DNA of 64,000 nt, taken from NCBI GenBank assembly GCA_030248135.1, contig JASANC010005128.1, forward strand, positions 59,798-123,797. Reading direction: 5' to 3'. The position numbers were made by a program, and so were the translations under genes. Below, piece by piece: positions 32,680-45,938 of this stretch; position 1 is the stretch's first letter; each line of letters opens with the position of its first letter. This DNA is from Theristus sp. LFF4_11. Lineage: Eukaryota; Nematoda; Chromadorea; Monhysterida; Xyalidae. Below the pieces are notes generated by a model. That model was not told the DNA's origin, ran no database searches, and was given only the letters and a program-made list of their open reading frames with translations.

Positions 32680-33720
32680 TCATTTTCTAGTGCTGCTTTT
32701 GACGACCGTTTCAGCACTGGTGTCCCTGGTGTGCGTTGACGTGGCCGTGGCGTAGACGGCACTTCGTGACCGCCATTTTGCTTGATAGGCGCCAATGGCA
32801 AGCACAAGAATGGCAGCAATCAGAAAGCAGCACGTCAGTCCGCTGACCACCCAGAAGGCGACGTCCACATGGCCCTGCTTGTAGACGACGATGACGACGC
32901 TGACGAACAGCACCGCGCACAGGGCGACGCCAAACTCAAGCACGCCGTGGCACTGACGTCGCGACAGACGACACCAGTAGTGGTGTGGCGTCAGCACTGG
33001 CGTGCACGCGGCACTCTGACGACGCGCTGCGCTGCTGTGCATCGCTGAATCAACTTTGTTGATGTCACTGTTGATGCAGTGGCCACTGGCGACTGTCGCT
33101 GCTAATGGACAGTTCTTGTTGGAGCCGGTGCTCGCCGTGGAGCCGGGCAGGCTGATGTCGGTCGATGAGGCGAGAGAGTGCCGTCGCGAGCTGTCCATGT
33201 CCGCGTAGTCATCGGACGCTGTGCTCCTGGTGGTCGTTGATGGGCAGTTGATGGTGTTGGCGTGTGCTGATGATGATGGGTGATGATGCTGGCTGATGTG
33301 ACGCATGACGCTCGATGACACGGCCGTGTCGTGGCGTTTGCACCGATCAACATGAAGCTGCTGATGATGTGCTTGATGCGTGAACACGCATTTGTGCTGA
33401 TGGGTCGATGATGCCGGTGCATGACGATCGACATGGCCGAGAGTTTGGTTATGACTGGCTTTGTGTCTTGACATGGAATGGTGTTGGTGTTGATGTTGAT
33501 GTCGATGATGATGCTGGTGTTGATGTTGTTGAGCTGCATCTCTGACTGGTGCGAGGCTAATGATTCGATTGGGAAAATCAGAAGAACTAGCAAAATCACC
33601 ACCATTATTTGTGTCATTGCCACGGGCAACCGGTAGATACCCGTTGCTCGTTGAAGCACTTGGTTCAACGGGAATGCTCAAAGTGAACGGGGCACGTACT
33701 CGCTGCTCAAATGATGTCAT
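32680..33720 (-). CDS. Histidine-rich protein with two C-terminal membrane segments, 346 aa
   Basis: I do not recognise the family. A single exon starts at an ATG at 33720. Residues about 60-160 are extremely rich in His and Gln (for example QHQHQHHHRHQHQHQHH) and otherwise disordered, rich in Ser and Thr. Two hydrophobic segments lie near the C terminus: LEFGVALCAVLFVSVVIVV and, after a loop of about 10 residues, VVSGLTCCFLIAAILVLAIG, followed by a basic, Ser/Thr-rich tail of about 35 residues. Third codon positions of the C-terminal half are strongly G or C, as in the other real genes here. A membrane-anchored protein with both ends on one side is likely. The His stretch could bind metal, but that is only a possibility. 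Confidence 0.65.
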   Translation of the reverse strand: MTSFEQRVRAPFTLSIPVEPSASTSNGYLPVARGNDTNNGGDFASSSDFPNRIISLAPVRDAAQQHQHQHHHRHQHQHQHHSMSRHKASHNQTLGHVDRHAPASSTHQHKCVFTHQAHHQQLHVDRCKRHDTAVSSSVMRHISQHHHPSSSAHANTINCPSTTTRSTASDDYADMDSSRRHSLASSTDISLPGSTASTGSNKNCPLAATVASGHCINSDINKVDSAMHSSAARRQSAACTPVLTPHHYWCRLSRRQCHGVLEFGVALCAVLFVSVVIVVYKQGHVDVAFWVVSGLTCCFLIAAILVLAIGAYQAKWRSRSAVYATATSTHTRDTSAETVVKSSTRK

Positions 33721-36700
33721 CCTTTGGAAATTTACAGTTCTTCGTCTGCTATTGCACCGGTTGCGTTTTATTCAGTGGTGCAACTTATGTTTAATCTCCG
33801 TTTTTTGTCATTTTGGCAGATCAATCGTGAACACTGTGCCTGAAAGTATCAGTGAAGAGCTATCAGGTTTTTAAAACCACGTGCATGCCAAAAAAGTTCG
33901 CTTTTATATCATTTACAGTATATCAAGTGAAAACGTTGAAAAAGTTTACGAGCATACGTTCTAACAATTGGATGCGTTTTGCAACTTCATACGTAACACA
34001 GCGTAAATTTTCGCTGCGCAACTTTTTATTTCGTCAAAGAACTAAAACACACATCAAACACACTTAATCAAATTTATGAGGGGGAGGATGTGTGAAAAAA
34101 TTTTAGCATGGATTAAACAATCGAAACCAAATCGAAAATGCAAGCAGTCAGGACAGGAACACACAATAAAAACTGCATTCACACAACGAGTCAAAAAAAA
34201 ACGTCAAGTCCGTAGACGGTCGCTGTGTAACTGTGATGATGAAGAATTCGAATGATCATTTTTCTGTACATGTGCATGACACAATTTTAAGTGGCGAAAA
34301 ACACAGAAAATAATCCGGTTTTGTTTCAGACATCGCTTAATGTAAATCAAAATAAGAAACAAACCATACACATTTTTTTTAAAAATATGAAAAACATTTT
34401 GAAAAACCAGCGTGTTTAAAGTGGAAGGCGGTTTGTCAACAAGTGCACGGAGTACGGACATCATACAAATTGTGTTTGTTTAATGAAGCTTGACTGAACA
34501 ACGATTGGTGCATCTGGAGGGGGGGGGGGCAAGAAGCCAACAAAAAATGTCCATTTATTGCACATGAAACGCATGTGTAATATTGAGATGGGCTTCTGGG
34601 TGCTGAACAACCGTCATCTTTTTTGTGACAGCATGAATTGCAATTCAAAACAAAAAAAGCAAAAAATTCAACATTATTGTCAGTAAAACGGAGATTTTAA
34701 CACTAACAAAGATAAGAGGGTTAATTGGCAAATATAATCATTCCTGTTAACAAGCTGCTAACTATCCAAGAAACAATTTGCACGGAATTTTGCGGAAATC
34801 ATAATAATAAATTCTCAAAATCCTATCAAATACCTTCTGCTTGGCATGTTGCAAAAATATTAAAAAGACAAACAAGCAAAAAAGCAAACATATGAACAAA
34901 CAATTTGCTCAGCTGAGTCAACGTGCGCGGTGCAACAATGACGAACGCACTGAGATTGCATTCGAAGATATGGCGTAAAAGTTCATTATGTGCTGCAATC
35001 ATGGAAAGTGTTGAAAAACCGTTGAGAAAAAAACTAGTAAAACATTGAAGCGTGTGATATTGAACAAGAATAAACAACCAACCAACCAACCAGTATCCAG
35101 TTTCACAGCACACAATAAATAAATAACTTACTTGAAAAAAGAACGTTTAGTACAAAAAGTGCATGCAAAACACGCGGACAGACAGCGAAAGGAAAACTTT
35201 TGTTGAGTTTCTCTGTGAGCAAGCGAACACACACGCGTGAATGTGTGAGAATACTTCAGATTCACAACACTTCACTGAATGAAGAAAGAAAAAGTGAAAG
35301 TTGCGGCAGTTTAACCATGAAAATAAGTGATATACGTACATGCAGATCATAACCATATAAACACATGTGCATTGTAAATCTATATTTCAAGTGTAAATGT
35401 TTGATAGTCTCTAAACTGCACCATACCAGACCGGTGTGTGTTTTCGTTGTTACAGACATTTTTTCTCGACAAAAATATGGCGAAGGACACCAACAACTCA
35501 TTTCTTATTGTGTTATATGTTTCTGTGCACGCGTGTACAATTTTACTGAGTCTGTCTGTTTTTGCGATTTGCGATTTCGACATTTTGGACTTTGGCAACT
35601 ACGGGCACTCTGAGCTGTGTTGCTTTCGCTCTGTTTTGAGCACTTATGTTTGGCTGCTCCTCACTCCATACAAATCAACATGAATAAAAAATGACACTAC
35701 GATCAGCAGGACACCCATGTCGCTGTGAAAGATGCACCACACGTGACCGCGCACAAGTTGATCAGGGGACAACCGGAAATGCTGGACAAAGTGCACAAAG
35801 AATGTTGGCTAGAAAAAACCACTGTACCGACTGTTGCGTTACGTGTGCTGTGCGCAAACGGACAGATTAAAAACTGACCGTTATTATTGAGACAGAGCGC
35901 ACGTTTGTTTTTCTGAACTGCATGCATGTGCAAGTGAGCGCTGTGCGCCCCAGTGAATGCCGACATTGAAAAAGTGAAAGTGGCGAGAAAGGGCAATGAA
36001 ACGTATGAAACGTGTGTGATTAGTTTGACAAACAACTGCACACACGACTTTGAATCTAATCCGGAATGCAATGGTTAGACAATATTATGTTGAAGTGCTC
36101 CGAAAAAACTGGTTGTTGCGCTTTGCACAGTTTAACGTCCGTTTTGTTTCCACATCATTGTTATGCGTTGTTGTTCTTTTGGTCTGTTGACTTTGGACGA
36201 CATGGAAATGCATGTATGCACTTGACACGTTGTGAAACATTGATCATTTCGCTGCTGCTGGTGTAAATTTACAGTTTTCAATCTTTCTCTCGTTTGTCGT
36301 GTCCGGCATTCCAATGTCATGAATGAATGCGTACATGAGAATAATGAAATGTACTGGTGAAAATGGACGAACAATATGGCGCTTGGTGCCTTTTGGTTTT
36401 AAAACTACGAGATGCTGATAGACTTCACCAAGTTTGACATTTGTGAAACAAAATGAAAAACGCAACAATAAACAAGTTCATGAATACAGTAGCACCATTT
36501 CAGCGGCGTTTCTTAAAAGATCTACAGTACATGTATTAGAGGTTTATTAGTTAAAACATTTATTTAAAAATTAAGTTGACACGGTAACCTTAAAAAGGTT
36601 TCTTCGGAAATCGTTTTCACATTTTGAACACCATACACGCTTGTCAACAATTTTAATATCCGTGACAAAAACAAATACAACTAGCGCAATTATATTTTTC

Positions 36701-36923
36701 ATTTTCAGAACTACTGAGAACAACAAAAATGTAAGACGATACATACATACGACTATTTTTAAGTTGTGAATCTGCTCATTGTCTACATTCAACTGTTTTA
36801 AAGCAGCCAATTCATTGCGTCACACGATAGAAAAAAGTGTGAAACGGTGCAGTGAAAATGGAGGCAAAAACAGAAAAAGTATACGTGGTTCAAATGGGGC
36901 ACACACACATAAAATATACTGTA
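33721..36923. other. Gene-poor AT-rich region
   Basis: No supported coding sequence on either strand. A run of 10 G lies near 34,520. Presumably holds the promoter of the histidine-rich gene next to 33,721. Confidence 0.35.
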
Positions 36924-37184
36924 CAAACAGTATGGTCGAATAATGAAGGCAGTCCTTGTATTTTCCATCCAGGCGGGATCAGTAGCAGACTAGGAGTTGA
37001 CTTTTTCAAGAATGCCAGGGTTTTTCCAATCGTGTGTGCAAGGAACAAAGAATCAACAGAGTAGTTTAAAAAACACGTCAGAATTGACACACCATTGCGT
37101 TTCTGGCTGCTTTTTTTCTTTCATTCAAACTTCGCGCGCTCCTTGCACCCTGAACAAAGCTGCCATGTTTAATCGGCCATTCCG
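36924..37184. mobile_element. TA-flanked MITE, copy B (inverted to copy A)
   Basis: Matches 32,055-32,318 end to end on the opposite strand, including GGCGGGAT, GCAGACTAGGAGTTG and TGCCATGTTTAATCGGCCAT. TA is present outside the right end (37185-37186). The left end carries a small insertion, CAAACAG where copy A has CGG. About 80-85 percent identity by eye. Confidence 0.75.
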
Positions 37185-40100
37185 TACGTACTTTCATTAC
37201 GAATAGAAGTTTCCTTGCAACGGAATTTGTCATTGCGATGTTAAATAATTTCAACATTCCATGCAGCTTTCCTTCAAAACAACACTCAACCAAAACATAA
37301 ATCGAAGGACTAGTTTTGTTCATTTTTTCTTCAAAAACCAACCAAATAATTTACATGATCAGGTTTTTTTAACTTTTTTCGTCGAGCAACCCCGACACTC
37401 TTTGAAAAAACCGTTCGGTGCGATTTCGATATTTCCTTGACGCAAGATAAATAGCAAATTGCATTTCGCGACTAAAATGAGAACATAAAACTTTTGAATA
37501 GGTAATCTCAAAAGTACATGTATTCCCAAAAAACTCAACAATCATTTTCGTGAATTTTTGTGAACGCAGCAAAAACCAAATGGGACACGGGAAATAAGGA
37601 TGATTTTGCTTCTTGTTCAGAAATTAAGTTTATATAAATTATTTAAAATTTGAAAAGCATAAAATTGGCATAGTAAAACTCACGGCAAAAAAGAAATTGC
37701 TAAAATTATAATCCATGATTTTTATGACGCTAAACTTGTTTTAACTCCTTGCGATAGCGACGTATAATTTGATGCTGCATTGCCAAATTATCTAACCCCA
37801 AACTTCCACTTTCCCGTAATTCGTTCGATTACATGATTTTTTGCGTATTTTGTAGTTTTTGTGTGGCACAATTTCAGACAATTACACGACATCTATACAA
37901 ACCAGAGAGACTTTTGTACTGTGCCACACCCGCATTTCGCAAATTTTGTGCATAATCTGTTGAAAAGGTTGTTGAAAAATTACGTCATTCCAGAAATTTC
38001 GAAGTTTTACATTTGCAAGGTTTGTTATTTTAAGGTCAACGGTAAGTACATATAGTAGTGAGTGAAAACAACGCCTGTTGCTTGCATGTTTAGCACGTTT
38101 TCTCTCGTTTTGTTGGTAGCCAACCTTTTGGTCAGTTGACTGCAATTTGTGACAAGCCCAAGCTTGATTTTCGTGAAACTTTCACATGGTTCGACCTTTC
38201 AACATCTTGATGTTTTTGCTGAATATTGACAAATACGCATTAGCTTTTAAATTTTCAAAAACTTTGAAAGAGGCAACGCGTTACGAGCTTAGTTCATAAG
38301 TGATCGCAGTCAGCTGGGTTGCTGTGTCTGCCGGTGCCTGGTATGGTCTGTGCAAAACGTGTGATGTTTATGTCATTTCGAGGATACAACCGAGTAAACA
38401 ACAAAACACACTTCAGCACCTGACTTTAATCTGTGCGCTCCGGAACAACCAAATATTTTGCTTTTGTTATTTTTCGTCTCGAAAAAAGGAGAGGACCACA
38501 AACGTTGAACTTTTTCTGTTTTTTATTGTAGTGGCTTTTTGTGACTGTTACAACAAAGAAAAGACGCTGGTAATTTTGTAAAAAACTATGTGATTGGGCG
38601 CTTCCTGGGTGCCATGCTTATGATCTGATTGTGGGATTTGAAAATTCCACAATTTTTTAAACCGTACATGTAATTCCTGTTTTTGCAATACGTTGCTCAA
38701 AACTCAATTTTGTCAGACGATGCACCAATCAACTACGTTTAAACGTAAAAGTCAGTGTGCTACAGTACATACATAACCTGCAACAGTATGAATTCATATT
38801 TTTACGAAATTTGCACGGCAAGTTGTTTTAAATCATATTAGATACGCCGTGGTTTTATAGTGATGATAATAAGAGTTGGTCATTGACCATAGCACGTGTA
38901 ACTGCCAACGCTTGGTGTTGTTGACCCATATGTGTGCAATGTTTGTGTCTTCACAGTTTTGAACATTCGCAACCTGCGTGCTTCTAAATTCATTTATCTG
39001 AATTTCAAAACATAAGAATTCATTTCATCATGTCTCTGAATGTCACCATCATCCGACTACAATTCAAATGATAAAAGGTATTTTTAATTGCCTGAAAGTT
39101 TATTCGAGCAGTTATTTAGCTTTGCTGACGCAAATGCAGCCAGACTATCAGCGGATCAGCGACAAAGCAGACCAAAAAGCCAAAAGTGTAGCTTGGTTTG
39201 CTTTCGATTGTTGTGCCTAGCAAGCTTTGCCAGCCAGAACTACCATGGAGACTGCTAGAGCATGCAGGTTGCCCGCATGCAGTCACTTTTTGAACGATCA
39301 AAGGCCTCGTGACGTGCCACTCCACTCGATTGGCATATACCGCGGCGCATTTGCCCGTCGCTTGATTAATATTGTTGCAGTCGAAATGCATTGTCGTTGT
39401 GGTTGCTATTGTAAATTCGGCAACGGTTGCTAAAAACTTTAGCAAAGTTTGCTGCTTTTTGTGCACTGACTGCTCCGTTTTTACGGAAATGTTGACGATA
39501 ACACCAAGCGACAGATCTTGGTTTTATAAAAAAGCAGCGACGTGCGACTATGAAAAGAGCGCAGTCACTTCGCTCACCCCAGCAATGTGACAACTGGAAC
39601 CTTATGACAGTTTAGTTAGTGGTTTCGGTTCAGTCGTGCTGACCACGATTGGTGGTATGGTGTTGATTTGTGCAGCGGTTGCACGGTTGTTCATTCTGGA
39701 AGTATCCTGTTGTTTTGCTCAGAAGTAAAATCACATGACCGCACAGCAAGAACAACGGTATCAGCAAAAAGAGCAAATGGGCAAACGGAAAGTTGTACGA
39801 GGAAAATTCCAACTGTTAAACTTTCCGACGTAAAGTGGCCGTCATCTGTTATTACATGTATATTTACACTTCAGGTGGCAGGTGGCATATAAATCAAAGT
39901 TATCGCTCGTACTTTTTCTTATCGGCACGTTTTTCGTTGACAGATATCAAAGTCACATAGTATCTCCACCCAGCAAACCAGGGCTTGGTGTTCTGAGTTG
40001 TTTGATTGTTGCTGAACAACAATATAAATGAGGACAGCGAATAAAAACAAATGTTCTCCTCTGTCAAACGTTTCACTTTTTTACAAAACAAAAGAACAAG

Positions 40101-40537
40101 CATCATCGTAAAGTGCATTAGACTTTTCCCTGTGCACGAAAGGCACCAGTTTTCTCAGCAGTCGTGCCAGTTACTGCGTCAATCGTAACGTCACTTTTTG
40201 TCAGTCGTGATTCCAACCGTTTTATCTGTCAAGTGGCATCAGCATCACTTAATTCAATGATAAGCCGTGTGACTTGAGTTGTTGCCGAGTGTGAAAGAAT
40301 GTTTGTTCCTGATGAGAAACCGGTAAATACCAGTAAATGCGTAAATAAGCATATTAGTTCTTGGTGCCGTTATAAAAGAGACTGGCCCGGTTCTCACCTA
40401 CCATTGATGGTTTCAACTTTCATTGACGTTTTTTTTGTGCAATTGCAGGCACACCTTCCATTGTTGTGCTGCATTGAAACTTTCGATTCCTCGATTTTAA
40501 TTCAGACCGGATACCTGTCATAAGACAATTCACAACC
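37185..40537. other. Gene-poor region
   Basis: No convincing gene. A minus-strand frame at 39,116-39,466 begins with a hydrophobic stretch but lacks coding bias. The last few hundred bases should contain the transporter promoter. Confidence 0.35.
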
Positions 40538-42690
40538 ATGCCGGAAAAAGTAGCAAATTTCGTCGACATTTGGAAACGAGTGCGTTCGTATGGCTGGTAC
40601 CAACTGTTCGTATTCTTGTTGCTCCAGTACACATGCATTAATACAGCCGGCAACTTTTCGTTCATGGTTTTTGCCGGGCTAAAACCAAAATATTCGTGTT
40701 TGGTTCCGCTGTACGATGAAGCAACCGGCGAAATGACAAACGGAACAAAGCACAGAGTTGGTTGTTGAGTTTGTTACATAAACACGAACAACGTTTGACA
40801 AGAGCAAAACTTATTTTTACAGTTGTCTGCTTGCTACGTGTCTCGACACTGCCCACCAGAGAATTTGACAACTCAATCCGAGTTCCACTCAATCTACCAA
40901 GACTTCCCGGAACTGCTGTGTGACTTCGACTGGGTGCCCGGTTTGATGGCGACCTTGCAGTACATCGCTGGGGGCATTGGCGAAATCATCGGAGGCCATC
41001 TGGCCGATCACTTTGGACGGTATAAAACGTTTTCATGAGGTCGCTGCCGATTGTTTTGCAACGAAACACAGCGCTTATTGCTGTTTCCTTTTCAGAAAAC
41101 CGATCATCTATTTTGGGTATACGGCGTTCACAGTGCTGGGCGTGGCGGCCGGTGCGGCCCCGAACTGGCCTTCGCTGTTGGTGATAGTGACTGCGATGGG
41201 CTTCATGTTCGGCTTCAACAACAGTCCGTTCTTCACGTACGCCAGTGAAACCGTCGGCAAGAACTATCGCATCCTGCAGAGTTGCGCGTTCCAATGGACG
41301 CTCGCGTTTCAGGTTGGTGTTGTTTTTTTTTATTGAAGCGGAAAAAACAGCGGTTTCAAAAAAAGCAACTACAAAAGAATCGATAATTTAGTGCCGTTTT
41401 CACGGCCGTGTTTTGCATGTTGCGCACAGCAGAGCCATCAAAGCTCCTGAACGTTTCAGCTGGTTGCGGTGCTCGGTTGGTTGAGTGCCCAGTGGCGCGT
41501 CTACACGGTTGTGCTGAACTTTGTCTGCTTGCCGGTGGCCGCACTGATGTTGCTCATGGTTGAGTCGCCTCGGTGGCTGGTGATCAAGCGAAAACTGCAC
41601 GAAGCTGCGCGAGTGTTGAACAAGATCGCCGCTTGGAATCAAAGACGCACCGAGTTCGATGCAGACAGCCTGATCACGGTTCGCCTTGCCTCGAGTTGCC
41701 AGCAAAATAAACATCTTGATTCTATGACAGCAAACAAGGTCGGTGTTGTTGCTCAGGTTTGCACGCGCGAAAACCACAGCGAGAAGCACTACACTGCGCT
41801 GCATCTGTTTTCAACACGCCAGCTTGCGATCTACAGTTGCGTGCAGATGGTCACTGCTCTGTCGGTTGAGTCGATCCCAGCAGTCCTTCTGTACAATGTG
41901 CAAGATCTGGCCGGATCGCCCTTTCTAAACATCGCACTCTACGGTCTCTTGCGAATTTGGACGCCGTTTTTCATGGTGGCCTTGGAAAAGCACACCAACT
42001 GGTTTGGTCGCCGCGCCCTCTTCATCACATCGCAAGGTGGGCATTTCGCTGCCAAACATCGCAAACAAGTTTCAAAACTAAATTGTTCTCACGAAACCAT
42101 ACAGAAAACCAACCGGTTTCCAATGTGCAGGCTGCGTTTCGCTGTCGTTTGTGGCGATCATCTGTCTGTCTCTGTTGGACAGCGAGGACCTCGACGACGA
42201 ATGGTCGTGGCTGTTGAAGCTGAAAACCGGCCTGGCACTGTTCGGCGCCGCGGTGAACGTCGGCTGTGTCTGGGTCGTCTACAAGCAGTACGTCACCGAG
42301 CTCTACCCGACGTGCATGCGAGCGACCGCAGTCGGCTTCTTCACGGTCATCGGCATTTGCGGCTTGGGCGTCGCGCCACAGCTCGTCTACCTCGGCAGCT
42401 ACTGGCGTCCACTGCCGTACGCCGCCGCGGCGCTGCTCGCCTCCGTCTCTCTCATCTCGGGCGTCATCATTCTGCCGGAGACCAGCGCGCAGCCGCTGCT
42501 GGACGGCATCGAACAGGCGATCAGCACCGACTCGGAAGACAACGTCAGCGCAGAGATGATTGTGCCGTTCAAATTCAATGACAGCCAAAACAGCACGGCG
42601 TTCATGCTGGCGCCGTCGCCCTACGAACCGACCGTGGTCGTCGGATCGGTGGAGGCCGACATGCTGAAGGACTACGTCGACGAATGTTGA
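40538..42690 (+). CDS. SLC22-type organic ion transporter (MFS), 563 aa, 6 exons
   Basis: Plasma-membrane transporter of the organic cation/carnitine/anion family, twelve membrane segments expected. Exons 40538-40756, 40823-41019, 41096-41312, 41460-41678, 41757-42036 and 42131-42690 close in frame. The N terminus has WYQLFVFLLLQYT followed by a large loop with NGT and NLT glycosylation sequons and cysteines. The MFS motif between TM2 and TM3 reads GGHLADHFGR. VESPRWLV lies before the central loop, GRRALF in the second half, and TELYPTCMRATAVG plus ILPETSAQPLLDGIE near the end. These are SLC22 signatures. The substrate cannot be told. Introns 4 and 5 are in or near frame, so a longer uninterrupted reading frame (41,469-42,581) is misleading. 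Start: the first ATG of the exon, followed by PEKVANFVDIW. Confidence 0.9.
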
Positions 42691-42787
42691 TGGAGTCCTG
42701 TTGAATTTTGTGGTTTTTTATCGAATTTGATTTTTGAGAGTAAAATACAACAGTGCAGCATTTTTTCCCAGCGCCAGTGTGGTCACC

Positions 42788-42793
42788 AATAAA
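42788..42793 (+). terminator. Candidate poly(A) signal of the transporter gene
   Basis: AATAAA about 95 nt after the stop codon, followed by a T-rich stretch. Confidence 0.6.
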
Positions 42794-43718
42794 AATTCGT
42801 ACCAATTTCACGTACGTTTGTAGTTTTTATTTGACCGTAATTTGGTTTTACTTTTTTAGTCTCGTATATTTTGGCCTCACACAGAAAACGGTTACTGTTT
42901 TTGTGGTTTCAATTTTACTTTTCCGTTGTTTTGAGTTTTGAGCACAAGTTTGTGCTTTGTTTGAGAAAGTCCTTTTGTGTTTTAGACTTTTTTGGTCGTG
43001 CCTTTTAGTTCATTTTTACCGGTACAGATATTTTTGTTTGCTGTATATTTGAAGTCTTCAGTTTTGTACAGTGTGTTCGTGTTCTTTGTTTTGTGTTTTT
43101 GTGGTTGTTGGTTACCCCAGTTACCACATAAGATACGAAAAGGATAATCATATTATAGGATAACTTAATCTGTCCTGTCATTTATCTTATCTTCCACAAT
43201 GATTGAAACTGTACATAAAGTGAGGAATTTAATTGCAACTTGAAAAACAAAAACTGAAAACATTTTGGCATGAAACGAGTTGGAGACATTTGTTAGTCAG
43301 ACAACAACAAAGCTCAAATCAACAATTTTGATAGATCCGATTCAGCGGATAAACTGAAAAAAGAAGAAAAACAAGGCTGGTTATTACAGAGAAAGAGACA
43401 ATAAAAATGCTAAACGGTTACAAAATGAGCTTATTTGATTGGATGAAAGCTAAACTACTTGGAATGTGATCAAGCGAGAACAAACTGCTCAGCTCAGCTC
43501 AGCTCAGCATATGCGAGACAAAACCCCAGCCCAGCGCGTCCAAGGAAAGTTTTCAATCGTGGAATGGTTTTATTTGTTTTCTTTACACACCAGCAGCTGG
43601 TTTGTTTCAGATTCAGCGAAGCATCGCATCGCCCCATTGCTCGCCGTCCGAACATCAGCAACTTCCAGCGAGCTGCTCTTCTTTATTCTGTATTCTTCAA
43701 GTCGTTTGCTGGTTGGTA
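42794..43718. other. Intergenic region
   Basis: T-rich then mixed sequence. GCTCA is repeated tandemly near 43,487-43,506. No gene is seen. Confidence 0.35.
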
Positions 43719-43998
43719 GGGTTCGATTTTTTTAAACTTTTTTTAAATCGGGATTCTTTAAAATAATTTTTTAATTAATTAAAAAAAGAATTTTGGCTAT
43801 TAAAATTGTATTTTCTTTCATCTGAAAATGCGTTTAAGACACTTTCCACAGAAAGTGTCATTATGCGCTTTTTTGCCCAGAGTTTCATGTGAACTTTGTT
43901 TTTGGCAGAATTAGTTTTGACAGTTTCTACTAGGGTTGTTGAACAAAAATGAAATTTTTTTTTTAAAAGAAAAAAAAAAAAAGGTTTTTTTTTTTGTT

Positions 43999-44021
43999 GG
44001 GGGGGGGGGGGGGGGGGGTGT

Positions 44022-44072
<51 letters not shown>

Positions 44073-44074
44073 GG
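43999..44074 (+). repeat. Poly-G tract of about 75 bp
   Basis: Almost pure G, broken only by GTGTG and a final GTGG. A homopolymer of this length is rarely assembled correctly, so the true length is uncertain. Confidence 0.9.
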
Positions 44075-44090
44075 AAAAAAAATTTTATAC

Positions 44091-45192
44091 GCAGCTGAAG
44101 TGACCCATATTTTATAAGCACACAACACGCTGCGCACCTTTAACAAAACCACGGAACACGGAGGCATGCGGATTTGGGGAGATTTGGGGACAGGACAAAT
44201 CCGTCCCCCTCCAAAAAATTTATGTTTTTGTCAAATAAACAAATAAATAAATAAAGGCGCAATAAAGCAAAGCAAAGCTAAATGTCAAAACTAGACTTCA
44301 AGGATTACGGTAGCTCTCCAATGGGTCTCGACACGATTTTTTAAAAACGTCCCTGATTGCCAGCAAAGGCTACTCTATTGGTGGACACCGTTCATATGAT
44401 TGCAACAAACAGTCTTATGTTGGAAGTTCGGGCACACGGGTTACGGTAGCGGTAGTTTTGGGTCTTGACACGATGATGCAAAAAACTACATTGTTTCTTG
44501 CGAATAAAAGTTGAAACCAATTATAAACACGCAGCGTTTTCACAGAATATCAAAACTTGAGTTCAAAGAATACGGTAACTCTGCTGTGTGGGTCTCGAGG
44601 CGATTTTTTAAACTGCCTTTTATTGCCAGGAAATAACTAAATTGATGAACACCGTTCACATGATTGCAAGAAACAACTGTTATTCACAAGAAACAAAGTA
44701 GTTTTCAGCAACTTCGTGTCAAGACCGAACTATAGCTACCGTAACCCGTGGGACCATACTTCAGACATATGACTGTTTCATGCAATCATGTGAACGGTAT
44801 CCACCATTCTAGTAACTGTTTTTGGCAATAAAAGGACGTTTTTAAAAAATCGTGTCGAGACCCACAGCAGAGTTACCGTACTCCTTAAAATTCGATTTTT
44901 GACGTTCTGTGATAATATGACATGTTTCTAAATGGTTTCAACTGTTATTCGCAAGAAACAAAGTAGTTTTCAGCAACTTCGTGTCAAGACCCAAAACTAC
45001 CGCTACCGTAACCCGTGTGCCCGAACTTCAAACATAAGACTGTTTGTTGCAATCATATGAACGGTGTCCACCAATAGAGTAGCCTTTGCTGGCAATCAGG
45101 GACGTTTTTAAAAAATCGTGTCGAAACCCATTGGAGAGCTACCGTAATCCTTGAAGTCTAGTTTTGACATTTAGCTTTGCTTTATTGCGCCT

Positions 45193-45227
<35 letters not shown>

Positions 45228-45371
45228 TTTGACAAAAACATAATTTTTTGGACGGGGACGGATTTGTCCTGTCCCCAAATCCCCCCAAATCCGCGTGCCT
45301 CCGTGTTCCGTGGTTTTGTTAAAGGTGCGCAGCGTGTTGTGTGCTTATGAAATATGGGTCACTTTAGCTGC
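44091..45371. repeat. Giant inverted repeat, arms about 640 bp
   Basis: The left arm starts GCAGCTGAAGTGACCCATAT and the right arm ends with the matching complement; the arms meet near 44,731 with almost no spacer. Each arm holds two related sub-units (for example GTAGTTTTCAGCAACTTCG at about 44,700 and 44,960), so there is tandem duplication within the fold. Transcription would give a very long hairpin RNA. The family is unknown; layout is that of a foldback element. Confidence 0.85.
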
Positions 45372-45698
45372 ACGCAGCCTCCGTGGTTTTGTTAAGCGTG
45401 CAGCCTCCGTGTTCCGTGTTGCCTCCGTGGTTTTGTTAAAGGCCATACCGATAGAAGCTTCTGCAATTGGTTTCATGAGCTCGTTATTGGACTAAACTAA
45501 AAAGCCGTAAATTACCTTGGTTTTACGCTTCAAATTGGAGGAAACCTGCTTGTCAACTCTTGGGTGTTGCCGATTTGTCGTCTCAAAAAAGCGCGGCGTT
45601 GTTCATCAACAACAACGTGAACCGATGCGTTTTCTATCTGAAGTATTCAAGAAAGTACTGTGGAACACAAAAATCTTTTGGGACGAGAACGACGACCT

Positions 45699-45938
45699 GT
45701 GGTCAGTTCTATAAAAGTGAATAGTTTTTGAAAAGTGAACATTTTTACTCCAGGGTGTTCCAAACATTTTTGCATCGAAATTAGAAACATCAATCGAATC
45801 AATGAGATGTTTTCGTCAAAGATGAACTTGGGGTTCAAGTATTCAACCGAAATTTGTCACGGTCTAAATTTTGGAACTCCCTGGAGTAGAACTCTATTCA
45901 CTTTTCAAGCACTATTCACTTTTTATAGAACTGACCAC
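45699..45938. repeat. Small foldback, arms about 65 bp
   Basis: TGGTCAGTTCTATAAAAGTG on the left matches the complement of the right end; a second paired block is CTCCAGGGTGTTCCAAA with TTTGGAACTCCCTGGAG. The spacer is about 100 bp. No coding sequence. Confidence 0.8.

Noticed and set aside
39116..39466. 116-residue minus-strand frame with a signal-like N terminus
   Set aside because: No third-position bias and no recognised domain; not enough to call a gene.
43775..44167. Minus-strand frame with a long proline run
   Set aside because: The proline run is the translated poly-G tract; its end matches a frame at 45,295 only because of the inverted repeat.
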